33,735 nucleotides of DNA, taken from the NCBI GenBank assembly GCA_017555845.1, contig JAFZFO010000057.1:1-33735 (forward strand), in the 5' to 3' direction. Origin of the DNA: Bacteroidaceae bacterium. GTDB lineage: Bacteria > Bacteroidota > Bacteroidia > Bacteroidales > Bacteroidaceae. The notes beneath the pieces are model-generated. The model worked only from the letters and a program-made list of their open reading frames with translations, searched no databases and was not told the origin of the DNA. Shown here piece by piece: positions 7,432 to 16,466 of the stretch. The position numbers and the translations under genes are program-made. Position 1 is the first letter of the stretch; each line of letters begins with the position of its first letter.

Positions 7432-8645
7432 TGAGAACAACGAATTACAAATTCACCACTATCTTCTTCCTTCTTTTTGTAGCATTGACAGCCAACGCAC
7501 AAAAGATAACAGTTACAAACAGAGAAGGAACAATAGAAACCACTCTTGGTAACACAAAAGGAATTTATTCCGACGGACTCGACTTCAACGAGTTTTTCAC
7601 CAGCGCCACAATCACAGCAAGGGTAAAGACAAACAAAGAGGGAGAAGCCACAAGAATCACTATCACAAAGTGCAAAGTATCATCTGTTGGGAACTGCGAC
7701 GAGAAATCCTTGAACACTGCAAAAAAGCTACTGAAAGAGAATTGCAAAAACATTATCACCGGTGAAAAATGGAACTGCGGTAAGAACAGTTGCCGCATAA
7801 TTTACAAAGCCGGTAAAACTCAAAAGGCAGAAAAACCGAAGATTAGTAAAGAGATTCAATCAATAATCGACGCGCATATTACAGACGAGAAAAGGAGAGA
7901 GATTTATGGCATAAACGGCAGCGCGTTCATAAATGCGAAAATAGACCACGAAGGTAAAATATACGATACCGGATACATTGGCTGCATAATTTGGGACACA
8001 AGGTGGCAGACCGCCCGTCGCAGCGACCTAAACAGCCTGCACATTGCTGTAGGGTCAAGTTCCATTACAAGCATCAGACTGCGCCCCGACTATTCAAGCA
8101 CTGAATATAAGACTGTGGAGAATGCAAGAAAGCTCCTGAAGAGCACAGCCAAAAGCATTGGAAATGAGCTGGAAGGTAAATATTTTCCCACAGCATCAAA
8201 GGAAAATATATGCATTGAGGTAAACATAAACGGATACGATGTTGACATTGAGCAAAGTGAGCCGGAGTACCCCGACGGTTATAAGGCTCTAAAGAACATA
8301 TATGTCGAAGAGTTGAAGAATGACAGGACCATTTCACGCAACAACATAAAAGGACACATAGACATCTATCTGAAGATTAAAAAGAACGGTAAAGCCATAT
8401 TCTACTCTGCCAACCCGGAAATCTCAAGCACTAACGGAAAAAACAGCGAAAGTAAAATTATAAAAGAGATTATAGACTGTTTGAAAAAGACAACAAAAAA
8501 GATTCCACGCTGGACACCGGCAACATTCGACGGCGAGGAGATTGAAAAAATTGCCCGCTTGCGCATTGAATTGAAGACATATGATAATGACATTGCAGTC
8601 CTGTCATTCTATATTTGCAATGTCATTGGCTCGTTCATTTCTTAG
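7431..8645 (+). CDS. Secreted protein with TonB-C-like repeats, inserted between BlaI and BlaR1
   Basis: A 404-residue protein with signal peptide residues 1-23 (ending LTANA|Q). It appears to hold three related domains. The first, about 60-130, reads ITARVKTNKEGEATRITITK ... KWNCGKNSCRIIYK; the second is about 165-270; the third, about 310-385, ends in the TonB_C-type pattern PRWTPATFDGEEIEKIARLRIELK. The first domain resembles the C-terminal domain of the M56 protease downstream, and its four or five cysteines suggest disulfides. A role as a periplasmic accessory or ligand-binding partner of the sensor is inference. The last 18 residues or so (DIAVLSFYICNVIGSFIS) extend past the normal domain end into repeat-like DNA and may be a read-through tail. 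Lysine-rich, AT-rich composition sets it apart from its neighbours. Confidence 0.75.
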   Translation: MRTTNYKFTTIFFLLFVALTANAQKITVTNREGTIETTLGNTKGIYSDGLDFNEFFTSATITARVKTNKEGEATRITITKCKVSSVGNCDEKSLNTAKKLLKENCKNIITGEKWNCGKNSCRIIYKAGKTQKAEKPKISKEIQSIIDAHITDEKRREIYGINGSAFINAKIDHEGKIYDTGYIGCIIWDTRWQTARRSDLNSLHIAVGSSSITSIRLRPDYSSTEYKTVENARKLLKSTAKSIGNELEGKYFPTASKENICIEVNINGYDVDIEQSEPEYPDGYKALKNIYVEELKNDRTISRNNIKGHIDIYLKIKKNGKAIFYSANPEISSTNGKNSESKIIKEIIDCLKKTTKKIPRWTPATFDGEEIEKIARLRIELKTYDNDIAVLSFYICNVIGSFIS

Positions 8646-8780
8646 CGACCCGCACGGCATGATTTTCATCCATGCTCCGTGCGACCAACCGCTAATGAAC
8701 TCGCCGATGACAAAACAAGTTTTGTCATTCTGAACGGAATAAAATTGAGTGAAGAATCTAATAGAATCAAGTATCAAGCT
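8646..8780. repeat. Hairpin-rich dispersed repeat inside the BlaI-BlaR1 cluster
   Basis: Two stem-loops occupy this 135-base gap. CGCACGGCATG (8651-8661) pairs imperfectly with 8671-8683, and GACAAAAC/GTTTTGTC lies at 8709-8726 with a 2-base gap. Neither is followed by a T run. The segment TGTCATTCTGAACGG ... GAAGAATCT resembles the repeat at 1874 and the one at 16378. It separates genes that would otherwise be tightly packed. Confidence 0.55.
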
Positions 8781-10238
8781 ATGACAGCCATACTAACCTA
8801 CATACTGAAATGGGCACTTGGCCTGGCGGTACTCTACCTGCCGTTCGCACTGCTGCTGCGCAAGGAGACGTTTGCCACCCTCAACCGCAGGCTCCTGCTA
8901 TGCATAATCATAGCCTCTGCACTGCTGCCATGCATCATTGTAAGCTACCCGGTTGAAATAGAACTGCCGCCACAGTCCCATGCAACAGCCACAGTAAATG
9001 ACACCGTAACCTCATACAGCGCAAAGCCCATTGCCACCGCAGCAAGCATAAAGGGAATCATAACCTCACGCAACATATTCATATTATACAGTGTGGGCGT
9101 GATTGTGAGCGTACTGTTTTTTGCAACAAGCCTCATCAGGGCAATGCGCCGTGTAAGACGCGGAGCAATATGGGTCGACAGGCAAAAAAGAATGACAATA
9201 TACTGCCATGCAGGCAGCACAGCACCGTTCAGCCTTTTCCGCAATGTAGTAATCTCACAAAGCGACTATGACGAGTGTGGCAAGGAGATTCTGTTGCACG
9301 AGGAGGGACACATCATGCGCGGCCACTCATACGACATGCTCCTCATAAGCATTGTAAAGGCCCTGCAATGGTTCAACCCTTTCATCTACCTGTTGGCAAA
9401 TGACATCAAGGAGATTCACGAATACGAGGCCGACAGATATGTGCTGCAACGCAACGGCAACACGCAGGCCTACCAGATGCTCATACTCAAGAAAGCCGTC
9501 GGCAACATCCCGTTTCCATTGGCAAACAGCTTCAGCCAAAGCCACGTGCGCAAACGAATAAAAATGATGTCACGAAAGCAGAGCAGCAGCGGCAAGCGCT
9601 GCAAATGGCTCTACCTCCTACCTGTAACGGTTGCCTACATCGGAGCATTTGCACAACCCGAATACATATACATAACTGTCCCCAAAGCCGCAGAACAGGG
9701 AACTACGCAACAGCAACAACCGATAGAGAGTGAGGAAAAAGCACTGCGACCAACCATTTGCTTGCCGGTAACAGGCAAAGCAACCATTGCATACAGCAAC
9801 ACAGCACCCAAACGGTTGCCAAAGGAGATTGCCAAAATTGAACTGCCCGTAATTGAAGAGGAACAACTGTTCACCGACAGCTATTGCGAATACATTGACC
9901 TCGAGAATTCCCCAGCCGCAGAGGCACTGCGTGCAAGCGGAATAAGGAAATGTGACATCAAGGTGAACTTTACCACCGGCAAGGACGGCAAGCCCGGCAA
10001 CATGAGCATAGCAAGCTGCAATGTCACAGCACCCGGCAACACCACCCCGGCCTACATTGAGCAGATAAAGGCAACAGCCACTGCCGCAACAATAGAACAC
10101 ATTACCGGCAAGCAGTGGCATGCCGGGCAAAAGACTCGATACGATGCACATATAATCTACCACTATGGCCCATCAATGGAGATTACCGGCAACAATAGCA
10201 ACCTCCCGCTGATGGCCGGCGCAACAGCAATAAGATAA
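8781..10238 (+). CDS. BlaR1-like M56 family sensor metalloprotease with TonB-C-like periplasmic domain
   Basis: A 485-residue inner-membrane protein. The ATG at 8781 is chosen because the first membrane segment (ILTYILKWALGLAVLYLPFALLL) starts at once; the 34 extra upstream codons are repeat DNA. Membrane segments lie at about 4-26, 38-56, 99-119 and 275-291. The zinc protease motif HEEGH is at 173-177, with EIHEYEAD at 211-218 supplying the likely third ligand, followed by YVLQ and the FSQSHVRKRIKMM region typical of M56. The periplasmic C-terminus (about 405-470) is a TonB-C-like domain (KVNFTTGKDGKPGNMSIASC), not a penicillin-binding domain. It therefore senses something other than beta-lactams and presumably inactivates the BlaI-like repressor encoded upstream. 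Zinc ligands are intact, so it should be active. Confidence 0.88.
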   Translation: MTAILTYILKWALGLAVLYLPFALLLRKETFATLNRRLLLCIIIASALLPCIIVSYPVEIELPPQSHATATVNDTVTSYSAKPIATAASIKGIITSRNIFILYSVGVIVSVLFFATSLIRAMRRVRRGAIWVDRQKRMTIYCHAGSTAPFSLFRNVVISQSDYDECGKEILLHEEGHIMRGHSYDMLLISIVKALQWFNPFIYLLANDIKEIHEYEADRYVLQRNGNTQAYQMLILKKAVGNIPFPLANSFSQSHVRKRIKMMSRKQSSSGKRCKWLYLLPVTVAYIGAFAQPEYIYITVPKAAEQGTTQQQQPIESEEKALRPTICLPVTGKATIAYSNTAPKRLPKEIAKIELPVIEEEQLFTDSYCEYIDLENSPAAEALRASGIRKCDIKVNFTTGKDGKPGNMSIASCNVTAPGNTTPAYIEQIKATATAATIEHITGKQWHAGQKTRYDAHIIYHYGPSMEITGNNSNLPLMAGATAIR

Positions 10239-10263
10239 CACACCCTATGTTACTTTTTGAATT

Positions 10264-10301
10264 CCTCCCCTGTCTTAGGGGAGGTGCCAAAGGCGGAGGG
10301 G
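10264..10301. repeat. Short palindromic repeat between BlaR1 and MG2 genes
   Basis: CCTCCCC (10264-10270) pairs with GGGGAGG (10278-10284) around a 7-base loop, and GGCGGAGGGG follows at 10292-10301. There is no T run, so termination is uncertain. The CTCCCC-loop-GGGGAGGTGCCAAAGGCGGAGGGG form is a familiar type of dispersed intergenic repeat in Bacteroidetes. Confidence 0.5.
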
Positions 10302-10318
10302 TTTAATACCAACACCAC

Positions 10319-13300
10319 ATGAAACGAACAACCATAATACTTTTACTGCTCACTGCACTGCTGCAAGGCAGCCTTGCACAGACAGCAGGCAATGGCGTGG
10401 CGCCACGCAACAGCCTCGACAACATAATCATACGCAGTGCCATCAAGCAGAGCCTCTTCCCCGAAGAGCGCGTCTATCTGCACTTCGACAACACCGCCTA
10501 CTATCTTGGCGAGAGCATCTGGTTCAAGGCATACGTTATGAGCGGTGTCGACAACGAGCCAACCACAATGAGCCGTGTGCTGTACGTAGAACTTGTATCG
10601 CCCGAGGGCTACGTTGTAAAGACCAACAAATACAGGATTGAGGGCGACGGCAGCTGCCATGGCTCGTTCGAGCTGACACCGCTGTTGCTGTCGGGATATT
10701 ACGAAGTGCGCGCCTACACACGCTACATGCTCAACCGAGGCAAGGATGCCATCTTCAGCCGTGTATTCCCAATCTTCGACAAGGTGAATGCCGACAATTG
10801 GGATTTCCGTAACATGCTCGACCGCCACAGAGGATTCCTTGTAGACATTGAGGAGAACGACAGCCTCACCGGCCTCGACCGCAAAGTGGAATGGGTAAAC
10901 AGCGAACTGCCACCGTGCGACCTGCGCTTCTACCCCGAGGGCGGCCACCTTGTCAACGGCATTGAAACCACTGTTGCATACGAGGTATTCGGCAACGACG
11001 GCATAAACAGCGAGCAGAACATCACCATTACCGCCGACGGCAAGACACTGTTCACCTCTACCCCCGAGCACTTAGGAAAAGGAACGTTCACCATCACCCC
11101 ACGCAATGACGTAAAGTACAGAGCCATACTCAAACAGGGCAAAAAGGAGAAGAAGTTCGACCTGCCCGATGTCGAGAACGAGGGCGCTACAATCAATGTT
11201 ATCGAGGAGAATGGCACATACTACATAACCACCCGCAACAACCTTGACGAAACAACGGAGATGGGTTGCGCCATCGTACATCGCGGCAAAGTGTTCTTCT
11301 ACGAGCGATACCTCTCTACCGACACCTGCATGCTCTTTGCCATAGACTGCAAGACGCTCGACGAGGGAGTGAACCGCGTAGTACTCTTTGTAAACGACAG
11401 CATACCGCTTGCCGAGCGCCAGTTCTTTGTCACACATACCGAGCCGCAGGAAAGCGACAATGCAACAGCCAAACTGCTTGTGACAAGCGACGGCGAGAAG
11501 ATTGAGGATTTGAACATTGTACCGCACGGCAGGATAACACTCGACATTGAGCGCGAGGACGGCAAGCCAATAGGCAGCGGTACATTCTCACTCTCAGTGA
11601 GCGATGCAGACTACCGCCAGGAGACATCATACACCTACAACCTCTATACATACATGCTCCTTGGCTCCGAACTCAAAGGCTACATTCCCGACGCAGCACG
11701 CTACTTTGACCCTGCGAATGTGAACCGCGCCCGCGAGCTCGACCTCATCATGCTCACCCATGGCTGGACATCATACGATTGGAGCAAGCTAAGCCGTCGC
11801 GATGCCAAATTGGAGCAACCCGTCGAGCGCGGCATAACCATCAAGGGACGCTTTGTAAAGAAACGCCCCGACAAGCGTTTTGGAAAACTCGATAAGATAA
11901 TTGTTACCAACAAGCCCAATGCAAACATAAAGTTCGACATAACATACAACGACAGCCTGCTAACGAAATACAATTTCAAGACCGATGCCAACGGCGAGTT
12001 CCGCATACAGACACGCGACTTCACCGGCAAGCGCGTTGCAAGGCTCATGGGGCCACGCTCATCATACGACAGCAGCGACAGCATCTTCGCTTTTGCTCTC
12101 GACCGTTACTTCTCGCCCGAGATGCGCCTCTACCACTATTGGGAGCGCAACACAGGCCTGCCCACCACACAGGAGGGATTGACAGCCGAAAGGGACAGCC
12201 TCATTAAAGTAAACCCGTTCGAGTACCTCATCTCGCAGGTGGAGGTTGTGTCGAAGAAGAAACGCGAGGCCAACTACCGCCCGCCACGAAGCGAAATGCG
12301 CTTCGATTTCCTCGACGAATGGGAGTATGCCCAGGATGTCACCTACCTTTGCAACGAGAAATCGGCCTACTATGGCGGCAATGAATGGCAATACGATTTT
12401 GCCGGCACAAACGGATTTACGAACTATGCCCCCACAGTAACCATCGGGGGTGCCGAAACTCTTTCGGCACTGGACCGTGCCGTTATGGCAGGCGGTGGCA
12501 TATACAACAGTTCGTTCAGCGGATTCAAGCGTGAGTTGGGCAGCGGATTCCGTGCCGATGACGACGGCCACTACCGCATAAATGACCCGGCATTCCACAA
12601 CACACTCACTGCTGCCGACATTCTGCGCAGCGCATTCTGGCGCCACAATCTCGACTGGTGCTACTGGATACAGTCAATGGTCATCGATGGCGAATACAGT
12701 TCATTGAGCACTCCTATACCCGACAGAGAGTATCTCGAAGGTGTTGAGCCACGCAAGATGATGAACTTCAAGGAGATTGTCATCCGCTCCGACGAGAATA
12801 CCCGCAAACAGTTTGGTGGAGGAACGCGCATACTCAAGGCAACACACAAGAATAAAGGCAATATCGACTACAGAAGCTACTACGAAGGATTCTATGGACA
12901 GATGGGCATTAACTCAAGAAACAACAGCCTCAACGACGCGCCCGACGTTGTTGCATCGCCGGAGTACGGCAGTAGCTACATACAGGAAAATTTCGTTGCC
13001 AGCACTTCACTTGAAGTCAAGAGAACCATGGTCATAGCCGAGCCCACAAAAAGAATCGCACACAATGCCATACCCAACTATGTAGCCTGCTTCATCCCCA
13101 ACACCCCCGAGGACGAGCAGAAAGGCCTGATACCGGAATATACCCAACGCGGCACCACACGCTACACAATGGTCTATGGCTACACCCAGAGCAAGCAGTT
13201 CTATTCGCCCGACTACAGCCGCATCAAGCCCGATGCCACCACAGCCGACTATCGCCGCACACTGCTGTGGTCACCCGACATCACAGCAAAGAACGGGCGC

Positions 13301-14314
13301 CTTACCGTCGAACTCTACAACAGCACATCGGCAAAAAGAATTGCTGTCGATGTCGAGGGATATGCCGGCGGCACATTCTACAGCAGCAGCGACATTGCAA
13401 CACGCGGCGCCGACAAGAACGATACCGGCATTGACCACCTCACTATGCCCGAGACACCCATTGTAGGCATACACAACATCGACATCCTCGCCTTCTGCTT
13501 CAAGAAAACCGAGGAGGGCCGCAGCTTCTTCAAGCACCGCATGTACGACGAGGCATTCACCTGCTTCAACGAAGCATCGGCACTTGGCTACCCCGATGCC
13601 ATCTACAACAGCGCAGTATGTTATATGAACGGCTACGGTGTTGAGTGCGACACCATCGAAGGCTTCAGGCGATTCCGCCGTGCCGCCAACACCGGGCACG
13701 ACAGGGCACTCTACAACCTTGCCACCTGTTACCTCACAGGCATCGGTACTGCAAAGAACGACAGTCTCGCATTCATCTGTTACGACAGAGCCGGCCAAGC
13801 CGGATATGCCAAGGCACTCACCACTCTTGGCGATAGCTACCTCACGGGACGTGGCATAACACAGGATAGCACAATGGCCTATGAATACTACAGCCGTGCA
13901 GCAGCAAAGAACGAACCGCGCGCACTATACCTCATTGCAGAAAAATCGGCACAGGCCGACTCCCTGCTGTTGCTAAGCAAGAAAGAGCTACGCAAGCAAA
14001 GCACCATAGGCTATTACCAGAAAGCCGCCAAACTCGGCAACACCGATGCACAGTACAGACTTGCACAGTTCTATGAAGATGGCTACTATGTAAAGAAGAG
14101 CAAGAAACGCGCCTTCAACTGGTACCTGCACGCCGCCAACGGCGGACACCCGGAGGCTGCCGAAAAGGTTGCCCGCATGTACGAAAAAGGCAAAGGAACA
14201 AAACGCGACGACCAAAAAGCCGCCGCCTGGTACCGCATAGCCATGGAACACGGCAGCCAAACAGCCAAAGAAAAGATTGATTGGTACAATATGTTCAGGT
14301 TCTTTAATGAGTAA
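10319..14314 (+). CDS. Large secreted MG2/plug-domain protein with C-terminal Sel1 repeats
   Basis: A 1331-residue protein with signal peptide 1-20 (GSLA|Q). Residues 50-69 (ERVYLHFDNTAYYLGESIWF) are the hallmark of the macroglobulin-like MG2 domain found in large Bacteroidales surface proteins. Further Ig-like strands follow to about 640. Near 650, SQVEVVSKKKRE marks the linker leading to a degenerate plug-like region (about 690-860). The segment DYRRTLLWSPDITAKNGRLT ... KRIAVDVEG (about 985-1040) is the usual C-terminal beta-sandwich, where most relatives end. This one continues for about 260 residues with roughly six Sel1-like repeats from about 1070, for example DAIYNSAVCYMNGYGVE, RALYNLATCYLTGIG and DAQYRLAQFYEDGYY. 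Sel1 solenoids bind partner proteins. The gene follows BlaR1 by 80 bases and may belong to its regulon. Function unknown. Confidence 0.82.
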   Translation: MKRTTIILLLLTALLQGSLAQTAGNGVAPRNSLDNIIIRSAIKQSLFPEERVYLHFDNTAYYLGESIWFKAYVMSGVDNEPTTMSRVLYVELVSPEGYVVKTNKYRIEGDGSCHGSFELTPLLLSGYYEVRAYTRYMLNRGKDAIFSRVFPIFDKVNADNWDFRNMLDRHRGFLVDIEENDSLTGLDRKVEWVNSELPPCDLRFYPEGGHLVNGIETTVAYEVFGNDGINSEQNITITADGKTLFTSTPEHLGKGTFTITPRNDVKYRAILKQGKKEKKFDLPDVENEGATINVIEENGTYYITTRNNLDETTEMGCAIVHRGKVFFYERYLSTDTCMLFAIDCKTLDEGVNRVVLFVNDSIPLAERQFFVTHTEPQESDNATAKLLVTSDGEKIEDLNIVPHGRITLDIEREDGKPIGSGTFSLSVSDADYRQETSYTYNLYTYMLLGSELKGYIPDAARYFDPANVNRARELDLIMLTHGWTSYDWSKLSRRDAKLEQPVERGITIKGRFVKKRPDKRFGKLDKIIVTNKPNANIKFDITYNDSLLTKYNFKTDANGEFRIQTRDFTGKRVARLMGPRSSYDSSDSIFAFALDRYFSPEMRLYHYWERNTGLPTTQEGLTAERDSLIKVNPFEYLISQVEVVSKKKREANYRPPRSEMRFDFLDEWEYAQDVTYLCNEKSAYYGGNEWQYDFAGTNGFTNYAPTVTIGGAETLSALDRAVMAGGGIYNSSFSGFKRELGSGFRADDDGHYRINDPAFHNTLTAADILRSAFWRHNLDWCYWIQSMVIDGEYSSLSTPIPDREYLEGVEPRKMMNFKEIVIRSDENTRKQFGGGTRILKATHKNKGNIDYRSYYEGFYGQMGINSRNNSLNDAPDVVASPEYGSSYIQENFVASTSLEVKRTMVIAEPTKRIAHNAIPNYVACFIPNTPEDEQKGLIPEYTQRGTTRYTMVYGYTQSKQFYSPDYSRIKPDATTADYRRTLLWSPDITAKNGRLTVELYNSTSAKRIAVDVEGYAGGTFYSSSDIATRGADKNDTGIDHLTMPETPIVGIHNIDILAFCFKKTEEGRSFFKHRMYDEAFTCFNEASALGYPDAIYNSAVCYMNGYGVECDTIEGFRRFRRAANTGHDRALYNLATCYLTGIGTAKNDSLAFICYDRAGQAGYAKALTTLGDSYLTGRGITQDSTMAYEYYSRAAAKNEPRALYLIAEKSAQADSLLLLSKKELRKQSTIGYYQKAAKLGNTDAQYRLAQFYEDGYYVKKSKKRAFNWYLHAANGGHPEAAEKVARMYEKGKGTKRDDQKAAAWYRIAMEHGSQTAKEKIDWYNMFRFFNE

Positions 14315-14338
14315 CAAATATAAATTTCAAGAGATAAT

Positions 14339-14369
14339 TATTTTTGAGAAAATAGTGTATTTTTGAGAA
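14339..14369 (+). promoter_or_regulatory. Tandem TATTTTTG boxes before the secreted hypothetical
   Basis: TATTTTTGAGAA occurs at 14339-14350 and again at 14358-14369. Both contain TAnnTTTG, the Bacteroidetes -7 box, and the second lies 32 bases before the ATG at 14398. No good -33 TTTG is seen at the usual distance for either. Alternative start sites or a bound regulator are possible. Confidence 0.4.
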
Positions 14370-14397
14370 TCATTGAAAAACTTCACATTAACTGATT

Positions 14398-15162
14398 ATG
14401 AACAAATTAAGCATTATTGCATTATTGACAATCTTCTCTTTGTCGTGCTTGAATTCATCGGCCCAGTTTGACTCCAAGGTTTTCGATAAGCAGGTAAAGT
14501 TGACCGAATCACGCAACAGGCGTAAACCCAAAGGTGTAAGCAGGGGATTCAAGAAGCTGTATAAAAAGGAATATGGTCTGAATAAGGTGCAGTTACCTTT
14601 TAACTCTTTCACAAGCATTTATCCGGAGTTTTACGAGAGCTATTTCGGTTACCCTATTTTACTGCACAGAAATGACTATATAGGAACTTGGAGTAACCAG
14701 ATTGTTCTGGCCTCATCGGACGGTGATTGTATAGTCTATATTCCGGTCATTAGCCGGTATGCCGATGCTTGGTTGAATAATAATATTTCAGACGTCAAGG
14801 AATTAGTTGCGGTGGATGTCGTGTGCAACAGGGATGATATAAACTATTGGCAAGTAAAGATTTCCGAGGACGAAATCAACAGAATAATCGATGAGAATGT
14901 AACGGTGTACGAAGATGACTCACACACCGCACAATGTGGAGCCGATGCAATGCTGCTGTGCAAATTCCCATACAGAGAAAAAATCTGCACTAATAGTAAA
15001 GAGGGCTATATCTCCATCCACGAGGAGTACCCCCACTACTATACTCTCATTATTTACAAGGAAGGTCACAAGCCCATTAAAATACACATATTCGTTACCG
15101 ACAAAGGCCTTGACAAGATAGACAGCTACCTATCGGATATATGTGGCTCTTTGAAGTTTTAG
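14398..15162 (+). CDS. Secreted hypothetical protein
   Basis: A 254-residue exported protein. The signal peptide MNKLSIIALLTIFSLSC...SSAQ ends near residue 23; the SLSC sequence does not fit a lipobox well, so I favour signal peptidase I. The first part of the mature region is basic (SRNRRKPKGVSRGFKKLYKKEYG). The rest is a mixed alpha/beta domain with aromatic-rich segments (FTSIYPEFYESYFGYP, HEEYPHYYTLIIYKEGH) and ends VTDKGLDKIDSYLSDICGSL. I do not recognise the family. It stands alone between the MG2-Sel1 gene and a strong terminator. Its lower GC than the gene upstream hints at a different history. Confidence 0.75.
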   Translation: MNKLSIIALLTIFSLSCLNSSAQFDSKVFDKQVKLTESRNRRKPKGVSRGFKKLYKKEYGLNKVQLPFNSFTSIYPEFYESYFGYPILLHRNDYIGTWSNQIVLASSDGDCIVYIPVISRYADAWLNNNISDVKELVAVDVVCNRDDINYWQVKISEDEINRIIDENVTVYEDDSHTAQCGADAMLLCKFPYREKICTNSKEGYISIHEEYPHYYTLIIYKEGHKPIKIHIFVTDKGLDKIDSYLSDICGSLKF

Positions 15163-15198
15163 ACAAACTCAAAGCGATAAACATATAATAAATGTTTT

Positions 15199-15227
15199 AA
15201 AAAGGTTGTACGTCGTACAACCTTTTT
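15199..15227 (+). terminator. Rho-independent terminator
   Basis: AAAAAGGTTGTACG (15199-15212) pairs perfectly with CGTACAACCTTTTT (15214-15227) and ends in a T run. It lies 37 bases after the stop of the secreted hypothetical gene. The innermost bases must stay unpaired to form the loop. Confidence 0.88.
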
Positions 15228-15397
15228 ATTGTTAATACAAACAGAAAGAAGAAATTAAATATAGTAAAAATTGAACGGATGTTCTTTTCACCGTCATTGT
15301 TTCAATTCTCTTTGTAACATAAATTTAACACTCCTGCAATGAACACTAAATCCAAAATCGCGTTATTTGTAGAAAAACATTTATCTGCAACAAGTTT

Positions 15398-16375
15398 ATG
15401 GAAACAACAAAAATCATTGCAGCGGCATTGCTGCTTTTCTCTGGTATCGGTGCTCATGCACAGGAGACAGAAAATGAGCCAAAGGGCAAGGCCATAGTAC
15501 AGATATACACAAATTTCCACAGTGGGTTCGGTGTGGTGAATGATGACCGTGGCTTTGAACTCGACCGCAGCTATTTGGGCTATGAATACTCATTTGGCAA
15601 AGGCGTGAGCGTGAAGGGCGTGCTTGACATCGGCCAGTCAAAGAACATCGACGATTACCACCACTTCGCCTACATAAAGAACGCACTGGTCAAATGGAAT
15701 ATCGGGAACTTTACCCTGCAGGGCGGTATGATTGGAATGACACAGTTCAACTACCAGGAGAAGTTCTGGGGCTACCGCTATATCTACAAGTCGTTCCAGG
15801 ACCAGTACAAGTTCGGCAGCAGCGCCGACCTAGGTATCTCGGCATCATACAGCTTTGCGCCATGGATTGAGGCCGACGTTGTCATTGCCAACGGCGAGGG
15901 TTACAAGGTTGTTCAGGTAGATGACGGACTGCTCTACGGCCTTGGCACCACCATCAAGCCATTCAAGGGAATGTCACTGCGTCTCTATGCCGGCCTTAAC
16001 GAAGGTGTTGATGACCAAAAGGACATCATCAACTATGCAATGTTTGCCGGCTACAAGCACAAATACTTCTCGCTTGGCGTGGAGTACAACATCATACGCA
16101 ACAACCGCCGTGTTGAGGGGCAGAACCTCTATGGTTTCTCAATGTACGCAACGGGCACCATCAACAGTTGGCTCGACCTCTATGCTCGCGCCGACGGCCT
16201 CATGTCGAGCAACGACTGGAACAAGGATAATGACGAGGTTGCCATCATTGCTGGCGCACAGTTCAAGCTTGGCAAATATGTGAAGATAGCGCCCAACTTC
16301 AGGATGAGCATCCCAAGCGCCGACGGCGCAAGCAACCGCTACTACGGCTACATAAGCTGCTGCTTTGGGATGTAA
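15398..16375 (+). CDS. Outer-membrane beta-barrel (porin-like) protein
   Basis: A 325-residue protein with signal peptide METTKIIAAALLLFSGIGAHA|Q (1-21). The mature sequence is made of alternating amphipathic strands with many aromatic residues: AIVQIYTNFHSGFG, SYLGYEYSFGKGVSVKGVLDIG, ALVKWNIGNFTLQGGMIGM, GISASYSFAPWIEADVVIANG, MSLRLYAGLN, FSLGVEYNII and FSMYATGTINSWLDLYARAD. I count about 14-16 possible strands, consistent with a porin-sized barrel. It resembles the Bacteroidales proteins annotated as porins or outer-membrane beta-barrel proteins. The substrate is unknown. It stands alone; a 170-base gap after the previous terminator should hold its promoter, which I could not place. Two cysteines near the C-terminus (SCCFGM) are unusual for a barrel end. 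Confidence 0.75.
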   Translation: METTKIIAAALLLFSGIGAHAQETENEPKGKAIVQIYTNFHSGFGVVNDDRGFELDRSYLGYEYSFGKGVSVKGVLDIGQSKNIDDYHHFAYIKNALVKWNIGNFTLQGGMIGMTQFNYQEKFWGYRYIYKSFQDQYKFGSSADLGISASYSFAPWIEADVVIANGEGYKVVQVDDGLLYGLGTTIKPFKGMSLRLYAGLNEGVDDQKDIINYAMFAGYKHKYFSLGVEYNIIRNNRRVEGQNLYGFSMYATGTINSWLDLYARADGLMSSNDWNKDNDEVAIIAGAQFKLGKYVKIAPNFRMSIPSADGASNRYYGYISCCFGM

Positions 16376-16377
16376 GT

Positions 16378-16461
16378 TTGTCGTCCTGAGTGTAATGAAG
16401 AATCTACGAAACTGTTCTTCTTAAGTGTAAGAGTAGTTGGCGCGTAGCGACTGAGGATATT
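16378..16461. repeat. Dispersed repeat between converging genes
   Basis: TTGTCGTCCTGAGTGTAATG, then GAAGAATCT, then GCGCGTAGCGACTGAGGA resemble segments of the repeats at 1874-1952 and 8724-8760. GAAGAA (16398-16403) and TTCTTC (16415-16420) can pair. It fills the gap between the porin-like gene and the acetyltransferase; no clear terminator is seen. Confidence 0.5.
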
Positions 16462-16466
16462 GAACA

